Origin: Owenia fusiformis
Taxonomy: Eukaryota; Annelida; Polychaeta; Sabellida; Oweniidae
Length of the DNA stretch: 64,000 bases
Direction: 5' to 3'
Assembly (NCBI GenBank): GCA_903813345.2
Contig: CAIIXF020000007.1
Coordinates: 36,974,759-37,038,758 of the forward strand
Below, in pieces: positions 39,231 to 52,557 of this stretch (its first letter is position 1; each line of letters opens with the position of its first letter). A program made the translations under genes and the position numbers. The notes below the pieces were generated by a model. It was not told the DNA's origin. It saw only the letters and a program-made list of their open reading frames with translations, and searched no databases.

Positions 39231-42200
39231 ATAGAGAAAGTTATAGTTAGAGAGAGTTATTTTGAACGATTATATCCGTTTCTATTTTTTGCATATCAGT
39301 AGATATAAAACTAGCGAGTGGCATAAAAAAATGGTTACAATATATTTTCTTTGACGATATTTTCACATGAATTCAAGTTGCAACATCGTTGTCCAGGAAC
39401 ACATTTTCCCTTGATTTGATGCATTATATCATGATATGGTTAAGTCTTATTGATAAATAAACACCATTAGTTGAAGAATTTCTTTCAATGGATGATTCAT
39501 TGCATATCCAAAAGAATAACCCTCTATGCATGTCTTTTAGTCGGCAAAACGTTACTATTTCAAATCAGGACAATTGTAACACAACTACACTCAAGTAACA
39601 TGTACTAAATGTTACAATTTGATGTTCGTTTGGACATACAGGGACTTTAGGACTGTTTTTATATTGTATTTGCGGTAGTAATAGACCTGGGAGTATGAAT
39701 AAAGCTATCAGAAAGAATAAATATGTTTTGGAAAGTTGTGACGTAAACAAACTTGCCCCGCCTTTTTGTTGTTTCGGTTGCTATAGCAACCACAACTCTG
39801 GCCAATCAAATAGAAGGCGCTTTAAATTCACAGAATAAAGGTAAACAGGTTTGGGCTACAAACTCTGAAAATTTCATCAAGATTGTTTCAATATTAAGAA
39901 AGTTACAATATTGTTTTGTATGCGTGTTGTACACATTACTATATCGATTCATGGACTTTGCGTTCACGGTTACGTTGTGAAAAACATCGCAAGCTTAATG
40001 TCTCAAATATTTGTTGATTCCCGTTTTAGCCACTTTTTGCACGAATATTTTTATGCGATAAATATCGAAAAGAACACTAAAACATCACGTAGTGTATAAA
40101 ACACAGACAATTCGAGGCCCCTGTCTAAATCCAGATGTATCAACTTGTATATTTTATTTCATAGTGGTTTGAGCTGTATGGTTTGAGCTTATGTGGTTTT
40201 GATTTAAGAAAATGAATCTTTTCTGTGTATAAATTTGCAGTGAAGTGAAGAGTAGCATGGTCCATGATTGACCATTTTCTATATAAATGGAAAATAGATG
40301 GCAGGACGGGTATTGGTAGGGCCAGAATACATAAAACATGACAAAAAAACTCTAAAATTTGAATACAGGTAAAAAACTGTGCAAATCAAAGTTAGTTGTT
40401 TTGATAGAAAATTACACCCAGTATTCAAATATGCCATCAAATAGAAGAAAATGTTGGTCATTAATGGTTAAATGGTCGATATTTCTAAAATATTTCTAAA
40501 ACAAGATTTCAAATTCAAGCTACATGGACCCAATCAGGAAGTGTAGCGCGCAATGGTTATTTTAGCCTATCTTTCTCGAATATTGTACAATAGTACAGTA
40601 CGGCCCACGAGTAACTTTCATGTAAGGCCATGCTTCAGCGCACCTATAAAATTGGCGCACTGCATGGAGAAACGCTCTGTGTTGAAACTCTCTCAGCGAC
40701 TCAGCGCGACGCTGTTTGCGACTCAGAGCATAGATACTCGCGCTATGTTATGAATAGCATTGCGCCATGGCCAATTTATGCCTGTCCCGTGTTACTATTA
40801 ATTACCACTGGTCAATCAGAGAGCGTCGTGGCGTGCTGAACTAATACTCGGTCTTCAGCGCAAGTAATAACTTTAATTCAAACATCTAATGTATCACAAA
40901 TCGTGTTTGCTTGTATCAATTTTTAAAGTAAGTCTAGATTTAAAAAATATCCTATTTACAGTACTGTAGATAATCAAAACACAGCACCTCTTTAGAAATC
41001 GCATTCAGTGCAAACTGCACCTAAAGTGTAAGGCTTATTTCAACATGAAAAGGCTAGATCACAACAATTTTCTGAGTCTACTTAGAAAAATAATATAAAT
41101 AATATAATAAATAAAATAATATAAATGAATTGGCAACAAGCTATGATGTCACTGGCGAATCTAGAGTGGGGCGGGAGTAGTAAGGGGACATCTCCAAGGC
41201 GGTTCCGAAGCTGGAATTGCCAGACATTTACAAATGAAGGGATATAATCCTTTTTTATTGTGATACACATCCGCAGCTATAAAAACAAGGAAGTGAACGA
41301 ATGGCGTAATCACGGGATGTCATCGTCTTATTTGGTCAATGTTAGGGAGCAGGTCGTTTTTACAAGATATTTCAGGATATTCACACAATATGCCTTATTA
41401 GTTTAGGCTTAGGTTTAACCTTATTTTCACACAAACGGGTCTTTTATTGCCGAAAAGATCTGCGCAGAAATGTTTCAAGATCCAAAAAGAAGACAGTTTG
41501 TTTCAGAGTATGTCCTACCCTCCTTGCCAATGTCTAAGTCCGCCCCCGTGAACCACCTTGATAATGTCCCCTCCCGAATGTCCCCTTGTCACCCCACCCC
41601 ATTCAGATCCACCAATTGTTTTAAACCTTGCTGCCTATTAACATTATCATATAATCAAAACTGGCATCCGTTTTATTTTCTAACCATGCATGCTATGAAG
41701 GATGTAACAAATATACAGTGTAGAATGGTATATTGAACTTTTTTCTAAATGTTGATCTGAAAAAAAAATTTTGGGGTTTTTCAACACATACCGTTGACAC
41801 AATAATGAATACACATTGTAACATAGAAAATTGGGGAAAATGACAATCCCTTTGATCAAATTATAAAGATTTAATCTCCCGCTTATGTGCAATTAAAGTG
41901 TTGATACACATAATTAGCAATCAGAAAGATGCATGCTCTAACCACTGCAGTTTATTAGATTAATGATTGAGTAAGATTAACGTTTTCAATTGCCTTTGTT
42001 GTAACATCTTATTTCAAAAGAATGGATATTGAGAATTCGAATATGGTTGTATGGATGAAACATTCACATTACAGTTAACAGTGTTATTCCTTCAATAAAT
42101 GCAACATATTTACCATTTTAGATTACATATTGGACTTTCTGCACAATGATAAAATGTTGATAATATAGTTTTCGATGAAACCCCAGGGCCGTAGACAACA

Positions 42201-43438
42201 TGGCTTTCAGTTGGGGGGGGGGGGGTGCAATCGCCAAAATATTTTCGGTTTTCAATCATGACATAAGTGAGGTATTTGTAGCTAGAAGCTTTAAATAAAA
42301 ATCATTTTAACGTTTTCTTCCTCTACCTAATGGTTGTCTTTTATTTGTTGTGGTGGAGGGAGTGCGTTTGCACCTTTCGCCCCCCATCTTGCTACGCTTG
42401 TAAATCCAATTACAATTTCCAAGGAATCAATTTTATTAATTATGTGTACATATGTGAAAATGAGCTTGCATGTAGAAATTGCATTGTATGCAAATCTTCC
42501 TCCGACAGACCCAGTCGTGTTTATGTCTTTTGAATGATGTCAACCCCTTGATGCATGCATCTGTTAATAAGTGATGTTAAGAATATTGGTGGAGGGAAAT
42601 GTCATAAAGATTTGACGTACATCGCGATATAGCCGCGCCCCATTTGTCTTTATCCTTCCAAACGCAAACGGCAGATAAGAGGGGCTCTCGCGTACCAGAA
42701 TGTTTGACGTAGGGTTAACATGAATTGATTGATTGAAGTGATTGATCATTATTGATATGATGTTTAATAAGCCACTTACAAGCTATAATTTTAAATATAG
42801 TTGATATCATGTTAATATAAAGTATGTTTTAACTCATAGGGAACTGACTTTTGTTATTTCAAAATTGAAATATGCCAAATTCCTATGAAATAATCAAATT
42901 ACCACGCGATCTATTTCCCTGGGTTTTACTCTATTTTAGATTTACTAGAAACATGTTTATTTGATGTTGTGATGATTGCGTTTGCTTCTCACGAGTTCAT
43001 TGAAAAGTTCAGTAAAACTTCAGAGATCAAAAGACTAATTAGGCACCTGATTGCGAAAGTTTGATTGCATTTCGATCGCCGGGATTTTACAAGGGAAGCG
43101 TATTGTTTAAGTAGCGATCGTGTTTTTGGGATCTTGATAACTTCCTATTTTAATATAATTTGCATAAACATACCAGTTTTATATTGCAAAAAGAACTGTA
43201 ATATATTAATAGCCTACATAAAAGCATCATGATAAACCATGACATCTCATGTCTGCTCAGCATGTTTCAGGTGAAACAGAAAGATGCTATGAGTATCAGA
43301 ATGACATAAAAGGGTTTTGTTTGGTATTCAAAATAATTGTAAATAATATTTAATTCATTATACAATTGAATAATTATGATGCATCAATTAATACAATGTA
43401 CATGAAATTTGTCTGCTTAATATAATATCCTTTTTACA
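39231..43438. other. Non-coding stretch
   Basis: No gene is supportable here. It contains a dispersed repeat at 39950-39995 (CTTTGCGTTCACGGTTACGT, present inverted near 14150), a region at 40590-40860 related in inverse to 49620-49905, and a G-run at 42217-42228. A segment at 43225-43305 is repeated at 46850-46915. Confidence 0.5.
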
Positions 43439-43553
43439 GGATAGCGGGATGCTACGAGAGGGATAGCAGGAAGAGAGGCAAGGCCGAAGGGGTTGGTGCA
43501 AGCCTTCACTACAGACAGGAGTTAATGCATTATGGGATTCGACGCATTCGTTG
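43439..43553 (+). other. Isolated exon-like open frame
   Basis: On the plus strand a CCTTTTTACAG acceptor-like site precedes an open frame (IAGCYERDSRKRGKAEGV..., 38 codons) that ends in TGA. No upstream partner exon was found. It could be a last exon, part of a non-coding RNA, or chance. Confidence 0.2.
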
Positions 43554-45044
43554 AAGTTCTGAAAAATATTTGTTTATAATTAATTCAATGAATGCATTCG
43601 ACCATTTGCAACCACAACTGACTTTCGAATCACAAGAGTCAGTGGGTTACTTGGCGTTCATACATGTTAATTTGCAGTTGTTTGTTTCACTGTTTATATT
43701 TGAAAGTTAATAATTAAGGGTTTGCGTTATCTTTCAGATATAAGAGAGATTCAGCTACACGCATTTAGCAAAACTTGAACGTGTGATATTGTGACCCTAA
43801 GCAACATTTTTCCCCCATCCAACGGTTTATAATAATAACAACTTACCTAAGATCTTTATACTAAACTAGTCAAATTTAAAGACAACTTTGAGAGATATAC
43901 CCCCAGGGAAAAATAAGTTTTACGCGTTCACCTAAAGAACGTGTAGCTTTATTACAGTTGGCGGCGATCGTGACAATTTCGAAGACAAAAAGCTCTATAT
44001 TGAAATAGATTTATTGTTTTTGGATATTACATAATATAAGCTTATATTGTTACAGTTTATAGTATGCTCTTTTATTAATTTTGATATAAAAATGTTTCAC
44101 TGCTGCCGCTGCAGATGTTTATTTCTTATGAATATTTAGCAAATATATCATCCTATTGTGGTGAATACCTGTACATCTTTCACAAGTGATACTAGTATTC
44201 CACGAGTCCCCCTGGCAAATCCTGGCTACGGGCCTGGGTATTAACCGAAAATAAATGAAATATTTGTTTTATTATATGACTGTCCAGCTTACATCCTCAA
44301 TAATACCTTGGGAAGACAAGATTAATCTGAAAAATGTATTGAGCGTTTTGTGAAGAGAGAAAATTGGATATTAAATTATGATATAAACCACCCTATCAGT
44401 ACAAAATAATTTCATGCAATGTTTTATTGCATTATAAAATTGAAGATTGTCAGTAATGGAACTGAATGGGGGGAGGTGAGATTCAGGCCCATGGTCAGTT
44501 TTTCTACATTTTGAGCAGTGAACACGTGCTTTTGGGCGAAGGTTGTCATTGTTAAATGTGACCCTGGAATTTTTCAAAAAGTGAGCCCCTTGATATTTCT
44601 GCCGGACCTGACCTTCCAAAGAATTCTACCCTAGACGCACCGAGAAATGCTTCGCAGATGATTGACAGAACAAAATTAAGATTCCAAATGGCACCAGAAC
44701 GATGAATTGTTATGCAACACGTTTTGGTGTTAAAGAGATGATCGGACGCTTATAATGTTCTCCTCCCCACGAAATTGTGGGGTTAAAAGTATGTATCTGA
44801 TTCATGTACATTTTACTTTACCAATCTTTACATGATTTGCAAATATCTAACACTCAACATGTACATGTATTAGCTGTAACTACAATGCAACATTTCAGTC
44901 CCCGAGTCAAATGATCAAAAATAATTATGTTTTCATTTACGCCTTCCTGCTTTACAGTATGTATGTAGGCTGCTATTGAAGAATATACCAATAAACTCAT
45001 TTCAGCGGGTACCATAGTCACAGTACTCTGTCCACAAACCGTAG

Positions 45045-45275
45045 CCTGTATTTCTTTAAAAAGAATACAGGCTGCAGTAAAGTTGCAAATGGAGGACGTT
45101 CGTTTATTTCCATATTTCTGATTTACTACTAGTACATGTATATATCAAATATATTCATCAAGCAGTTTGTATTTTATTATAACCAGAAAATCCCATAGAC
45201 AAAGATAAAGAATACCTCTCCATTTGCATCTTCACTGCAGCTTGTATTCCTTTGAAAAAATACAGGCTACAGTAT
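45045..45275. repeat. Inverted repeat with nested hairpins
   Basis: GTAGCCTGTATTTCTTT and AAGAATACAGGCTGCAG form a hairpin at 45045-45078. A similar hairpin lies inverted at 45237-45275, with CAAATGGAG/CTCCATTTG between. Confidence 0.65.
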
Positions 45276-45644
45276 GGGGGCAGGGTAGTCTGATGGTGGA
45301 TTATTGGACCGCCCGAGGACGGATTCTGGGGGAGATGACTTAGAAAATGTCTTGAGACATCACCAGTTATGTACACGCATTGTTTTATCGGTTTTTGGAA
45401 GGTTAATATAGGTACGGGTTAACATGTTTTGTGGTTTCCATACACGTTCATATGTCTCATACGTTATGGTAATCCGGAAAAACATAAATATAGGGTGTTC
45501 TGGGATTGATAATTTCTAGTGCACGTAATAGTTTGTGAGACGATAATAAGGTTAGCTTGTATGTGGGTGGTTCCGTTGTCTGAAAGGGTAAATATTGTCA
45601 TTGATTTCTCGAAAGCTCATGATACACTCGTGAATACTCTTTTG

Positions 45645-45805
45645 ACGTGTTCTTCATCAGCGACTTGGGGAGCGGGGAGGGGGAAGGGAGAACGGTGGTG
45701 TTTGGTGTGTTTTGGTTGGCACTAGTAGTAGAAGTGTTGTTTGGTTTTAAAGTTTGTAATTGAAGAGTTTGGTTGCCCCCAAGCCGCTGATGAAGAACAG
45801 AAAAC
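45645..45805. repeat. Inverted repeat, GTTCTTCATCAGCG arms
   Basis: TGTTCTTCATCAGCGACTTG near 45648 and CAAGCCGCTGATGAAGAACA near 45779 are inverted copies around a GT-rich loop, a MITE-like hairpin. Confidence 0.65.
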
Positions 45806-47809
45806 AACTCCAAAACGCCCCTTAAACCTCATCTAAAACGTTAAACATAACGCCATACAAACTAAAAATAGTTCACCTATTCACACTTCACAAACCAACT
45901 TACATAACAATAGAGATACCATCTCTACAATTACACCGCTAACACTGCATATCATTAGCGAGTTCCAAATCACTGATCCCATGATTCCAACGCAGCTGCT
46001 TTCGCTTTTACAAAACATCTCAGAGAACAATACACACCACCAACAACAACTCCACAATCATTCATATTATAGCAACAAATCAATGACAATATTTACCCTT
46101 TCAGGCCCGAAGCTACCCTTTGCATTCGTTTGACTTCACTTCTTAAAAAAGAGCTTCGTTTAACTTAATTTAACTAGACTCTGCACGCAGGGTAGCCCGA
46201 AGCCATTTTCCAGAGTGATGGGGGCAGCGGGTCCACATTAAACAACATTGGTCAACACTTAAGTTAAAATAGCTCAGAATTATGAAAAACTGCACGATTT
46301 TAAATAAACTTTGGAGAAAGGCGTGCTTGAACCCCCCCCTCTCTGACTACAGGTCTGACTTTGTCAAATGCCATGGAGGTCGATTGCAATGATATTCGAG
46401 GGTCGCCATTTGAATGAGAGAAAGGCATAGATTAAATATTAAAACTTTCCCACATTTTCATGTCTTTGCCTCTCTATGTTTTATTTTTTATTTTATTATC
46501 CTTCAGGAAAAAGCTAAATATATAAGGATATGTGACTTGATCCTATACCTCCAAAGGTCTCAACAATTTAAAATTATTTTTGAAAAACCTCTCCCACAGA
46601 AATAATACCGGAGGAGGTGGAAATGACTTCGAAGCCCTGCAAATTAATGTTACCAAAGTCCGGGACCAAAGTACACGCACGTTTGCGTATATGGATTGAA
46701 TACTTCACGTGGCAAAAGTTCTAAACTAACTATGAAAAAAATTCTATTGGCGATCCTGCCAGGCACACATGCACTCTTCGAGAGCGTTGCCATTTCTATT
46801 GAATCAATTATCAGCAAACTTTATGAATAAAATCAATTGTCATCATGATATACCATGACATCTCATTTCTTCTTAGCCCTGGTGAAACAGAAAGATGCTA
46901 TGAGTATCAGAATGATCAATTGTACGCTACATGGAATTCCTTGTAGGCTAACTCCTGTTAAAATTAGTGTAAATAAAACACAGAGATAAAACCAAAAGTC
47001 GGTTTGAAAAGTATATCAAAATGAGAAATCGATGGATTAATAAATATTGCAAACATATAAATCCGCTTATTAAGGAATAACAATTAACAGAACTTGAAAA
47101 AATGTTCATGCCTTATAATCAGCCATCTCGATGCAGATAAAATCCATCTAGAACAAGTAACAATAACAAAAACAATTAACAGATTTGTGCCAATTAATTA
47201 ATTATCGGACTATGCATGGATTTTTCATAGTTTATGCTTGCTTCAAGTTGCAAGCAACTGCGTACCCCTCTCTTGTCAGTAAACATAGGTCGGAAGAAAT
47301 CATCATGAGATTTTGACATTGTACTTGAGGCAATTTTCATGAACTATAAAATAAACACCACCGTGTTAAATTCTTGACGACTCATTTAATCTGCGATATA
47401 TTGACTGTGTTGTTGTAACCAATTTCAAGGGGAACCCGTAAAACAGAATACAAATATATTATACAATATATAAGAACCGAATCTTAAAGTATGAAAATTC
47501 TCCTCATTCGTGATCCGGAATCGAGTCTTAATAGGAAAACAGATATGATAGATAATTCTACTTGAATTAAAGGGGAAAGTTAACTATCCAACCTCGGAAT
47601 TCAACAATTCACTTTCCGTGCTGATTTTATTTGCCAGTCACATAAGGCTCAGGACGCATGGGCTCTGTCACATCATCTTATCTAATGAAATGTGTGTTTG
47701 AAATCTAATTATTACAATTAAGGTTTAGGTCTTCAAAATTATTCACGTTACATTTCAAAATGTATCTCTTATAAAAATCATATTTGTCCCCGATTTCTCC
47801 TGTCATTCT

Positions 47810-48048
47810 GATTTCCAGTGTCGGGGGATGAAACCAGTAAAATGTTCCGATCGTCACATCATTCGATGCCCCGAGAGGTTTCACAGATACATGCAGCAAT
47901 TATTATTGGAAGAATCGATATATGGAATGTACATGCATACTGTGCTGAATATACAGTATGCATGTTGAATCCGTGAAATCCCTTTGTGTATCGAATGTTG
48001 CGACGATAGGAACATTCACTGGTTTAATCTCCCGACACCATTGTGTGA
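47810..48048. mobile_element. MITE with GTGTCGGGGGATG arms
   Basis: GTGTCGGGGGATGAAACCAG at 47818 and the inverted CTGGTTTAATCTCCCGACAC at about 48019, with matching outer bases, define a short foldback element. It explains an open frame at 47705-47899. Confidence 0.7.
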
Positions 48049-48884
48049 TCTACTGCAAGACAGTATTATCCTTTGGAATACCAAAGGGTTAGATAAAGTG
48101 AGACTCCAATAGACCAATGACAGAACAAATATAATTTTGATGGCCAGAGACTAAATCTATGTGTGGGAGGTAGGGAACCGCACAATTTTGTAATTCCAAT
48201 GCTGCCCTTGTGTTTTATCAACGTTATACAACGATGCAAACAAAACAGATCGTAATAAATCTTATTCTAATTTTAATTCCAACATGAAATCTCAACCCCC
48301 AAACACTGGTGACATTTAAAATACTTTATCTAATTCATGTAATTCAAACGATAAAATCAAATCAAAATTAAAACATGCAAACAGGTATATCTGCTTATGG
48401 AGGAATATCCGAGGAAATGTGTTTTCAGCCCTACATCGGGCCTATATCGCCGCTTAATACCTGAAAAGCAACTTATCTGTTTATTATAAATTATCAAACA
48501 ATTTAACAATTAAACAGAAACACAATGCATGCCAAACATTTATCTATCAAACCCAATATGGGGAATAACCACCACTTGAGGCAAGATTCACAAACTATAT
48601 CTCCACGGCTATAACTTGAAGAACGCCACTGACGAGTCTGTGCCCTTTAGGATGGGCCGTATTGTTCTTGTGTGTATCTTACCCACGGGAACCTACAAAA
48701 CAGAAAAATATATAATTACATTGTGAAGAGGAAATCCCGTCGATATAAAACTCCCTAGAATAAGATACAAGCAGTGTAAACATCCATATTTGCAAAAAGT
48801 AACGATAAACCACTGTCAGTAAGTAGTTGTAGTACCATATGCGTATAGCTTTTGGAAAAGATGATAAAACGCAAAATATGATTG

Positions 48885-48915
48885 GAATATATATATATAT
48901 ATATAGTATATATAT
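48885..48915. repeat. AT dinucleotide microsatellite
   Basis: A run of TATATATA interrupted once. Confidence 0.85.
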
Positions 48916-49082
48916 GAAGTCTGGGATCGATGATCTGATAGAAAATTTAAGGAAGGCGTTGAATCATAATTGAATGTAAGAGCAAAATAATAAACATGTA
49001 CAACTGACGGATCTGGGTAAAGCTTATTAAAAATCTGCTGCAATTTACATATTGCAGTTTGTCTCAAATGATAGGGGTCCAC

Positions 49083-49305
49083 AGGCCCGTAGCCAGGGGG
49101 GAGTTCGCAGGGTTCGGGCGACCCCCCCCCCTGGCCAAAAATTCTTTCAAAATCATGCAGTTTTTCACCATTTTGAGCATTTCTCAAGTGATTTTAGCCA
49201 TATTTGGGCCAAAATTGTCAAATGTGAACCCCCCCTGAAAATTTTTGAAAACTGACCCCCCCCCCCCCCCCCCCCCCCTCGGCAAATCCTGGCTACGGGC
49301 CTGGG
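49083..49305. mobile_element. Complete GCCCGTAGCCAG-family MITE
   Basis: Terminal inverted repeats are CAGGCCCGTAGCCAGG on the left and CCTGGCTACGGGCCTGG on the right. The interior contains AAAATCATGCAGTTTTTCAC and a C-run at about 49256-49279. Relatives are at 27487, 42188, 44200-44240, 46200-46345, 55960-56130 and 59646-59780. Confidence 0.85.
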
Positions 49306-49714
49306 TCCATGCCTGAACTTAGCCCAAAAGATAGACACCTTTAATTTCGAACGTGTTCGGGTATTTTAGATAACAAATATTAAAAGTTTAGGATCCTGAC
49401 ACCATTCACAGTTAGTATTAATTCTAAGCCCATCGCTGACTGTGTATACTGTTTACACATTGCAAATCGTACTGTACAAGTCTTAGTCTGCACATTATCG
49501 CATTTAAGTATTAATGGAACAAGTTTCAAGATAATTGAATCATAATTGTGTACTATAAATGTGAATAACTCCACTGACAGGACAACTACACACTGTTTTG
49601 ACTGCTTACTTCGGCAAACGATCTATTCAAATTTGCACGACTGTAAACACATGGTCATGCGATGTTACTTTAGCATCGGAGAACTAACGCTTGTACATCT
49701 CTTGAACTGTAGTT

Positions 49715-49746
49715 GCGACTCAGCACGACGAGTCGTGCTGAGTCGC
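49715..49746. repeat. Perfect 15-bp palindrome with 2-base loop
   Basis: GCGACTCAGCACGAC, then GA, then GTCGTGCTGAGTCGC. The flanks (49620-49905) are related in inverse to 40590-40860. Confidence 0.9.
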
Positions 49747-49905
49747 GAGTAAGAATTAAGCGAGCTACACGGGTCCCAGCTATGAGGCGCAAGTAGTAAC
49801 TGTCCGTGACACGCGCACAGGTGGTTGACAGTGAACAATTAAGCGTGCCGAGTTACCGATGTCTATGCTCTGAGTAGTCAATTTACATTAAAGCCGTACT
49901 GTATG

Positions 49906-52557
49906 TGTCCGCTGTACTCACAAACAACATCTGGTTCAAAATTAAGGGTTTGTCATGTCATGTAACGTACGTACGCACGTGACGTAACACAAAGACTAGA
50001 AGAATAACCTATCATCAATACAGCTTTTTAAAGCATATCAAACTTACCTTAATGTCTTTAAGTATTTGCCTATGAAATCACCGAATTGAGGATTTGATAT
50101 GGTTCCACTTTTCTCATTTGCCTAAGATATGTTCGTATAGTGAGGCGCTGTTCATAGATGAATTTCTGATCAAAATGGTGTTATATACAGCCTTTTAACA
50201 CTCTGTTTATCCCTACAAAAAGAAACGAAAGTACGCGATAATTTATTAATATTTTACTCAGAAATATTCTAACAAAGATGTTTATCATTCAGGAAGATTC
50301 TCAGAAAGATGTTCATCCTACATTCTTGGGAAATTCACTTGTCGATTGAACTAATTTGAAATAGGAAGAGGCTCCTACTGTATTTAATACGCCGGTTTAA
50401 ACACCTTTTAACCGGATCGGACCCGATTTAAAACTTTGTTTACAAAACATTGCTTGAAACTCTCATTTTAAAATAGCATATCAAAATATGTTTTGTGAGT
50501 TATTTAGACCACCCCCACCCCCCACAAAAAAGGACCATTGTGCAATTTTATATTCAAAATAGAAAAATAACCTAATAAAGACACCTTACCTTACGTATAT
50601 TTTGCTTTGTTTGTGGCTAAACGACCCCTAGTGTGGTATTTTGTATGGTGATACTTCTCTGACATCTCTGACATATTTTAATTTATGACTGAGACTACCT
50701 AAATCACAAAAGCAATGGGTTTACTGCAAAAAACGAATTGTCTGAAATAAACGTATGTTTTGGATCAAAATGTATGTATTATAATATCAAACTGTCGTCA
50801 TTTGATTGCTTATTTTTAATAATCTACTTACATGTTCACTGCTTCCGACTGTAAGACACGAGAGAAATTAATCAACCTTTGTATTCATCACTTTTCCTTT
50901 CCTCCTCATATTTTAACTATAAACTTAATTTTATCAACTGCTTAAATATCCATGATATAGTTTCGCCACTCAAGTAACTTTTTTATGAGCGTCCTGTTAA
51001 ATATGTGTACGTTTACACAAGTGTTCTGTACCAGGTTACATCGAAATCGTTAAAAACAAAATAGTACTTTTGTCACCCGAGTACCATCATTTTAATCCAT
51101 TTGTTTTAGTTGAAAACATTTCCCTTGCATATTCATGTCACCACCAGAAGTGTTGATATATCGTTACAGTCTCAAATAATTTTGGGAACGGCATTCGGCG
51201 GCTAAAGTTCGGCGTTCGGCGTTTGTAACAAATGCAACATGTGACGAGTGGTGAAGTTTTGCATGTTAATACCATGCACTACATTTACTGTTGTACATCT
51301 GGACAGTAAAGTACAGTATTTAAATGTACACTCGCTTAACTATAATTCAAAACCCCAAATCGACTTACACTCCCCTCCATAAGATTGGCAATTAGAAGTC
51401 CTCCTCTGAATCACATATTGAAGCCTGTTTAGGTTTTACAATTCAAAATAAGCCAATCAGTGACATCGATATTTTGCAGGTCTTCTGTCCTGTGCATCCA
51501 ATCATGGACGGATTTTGAATCTGATAGTGTGGATATATTTGAAAAAGACTGGTCTTTTGGTATCTAAGTATATTTTAGGGGAAAAGTCAAAATCTTGAAA
51601 GATATTGAACTTTTTGTAAGTGTAACATTTTTTTTGAGACACACTGTATAGTAATTTTTTTTAACTTGTTTGACTCAAATTAGCTCCAAACTTCTGTGAC
51701 CCCCCCCCCCACCTCTCCTTGACGAAACACACTCTCATAGGTTTGAAGGGGGGGTGACAAGTACTTGTTGCTAGACTAGACTCAAAAAGCATTGTACATT
51801 TCTGAATTTTTGACGATTTTACAATTTTTTCGAAAATTCATGAACATTCTACCAAAAAAAGAAAACTATTGATGGACAAATATCAGACAACTTGGGCAGC
51901 CATGTGTGTCTTCCAAAGACATGGACCCATAGATTACTCCTTGTAAAGGAAAATTACTAATGTAAACACGGCGGTATACGTAGCCCGATTTATCGGGGAC
52001 TTTAACTAATTCGATATATACTTCCACGGTAATGATATATTTTTCAATATTTAAATGTTTCATACATTTATGGGCGCAGTGGGCCATGCCTAATGCAGGC
52101 GAGGAAACTGCCTCGACATTTTTTTACAAATATATATTTATTCGGATTATTCTCAACTAAAACGGTGAAATAAAGTCCAAATGTAGATGTATGACTCAAT
52201 AACGCTAGATTGGCCTCACCTATAAGGCCTCGCCTTATATTTTAAAGATGTCAGTTATGTACCAGGATATGTCAAAGTCTATTTTTATAAGTAACTCCCT
52301 TGTACCGTCTACCGGATGTCTTTATTTGATAATGTTTTAAGCCTGTTAATATTTGAATCTTCAAGAATTTTGTTTTCTATTTATATTACAATAGTATGGC
52401 AATGTATGACAATTTAATGATTTTTTTAAATTCGTCAATATAATCCAACTTGAAGATTGATCCAAAGCGGGGGACTTCCGGTCCAAAGCGGTTGACATCC
52501 GGTTCCCAGATTTATGAAGGGGTGTAACTTGAGTCGATGGGTGTCGATGAGCCCGAG
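49906..52557. other. Non-coding stretch downstream of the laccase gene
   Basis: No gene is recognised on either strand. There is a C-run near 51702. The laccase polyadenylation site should lie near its right end, but I did not identify a signal with confidence. Confidence 0.5.

Noticed and set aside
43225-46915. Repeated ~80-base segments (43225 and 46850) as a small structured RNA
   Set aside because: No convincing C/D or H/ACA box arrangement or tRNA-like fold was visible; a dispersed repeat is the simpler reading.
47705-47899. Minus-strand open frame with protein-like sequence (TIGTFYWFHPP)
   Set aside because: Part of it is one arm of an inverted repeat (47818 versus 48019), so it is more likely a MITE than an exon.
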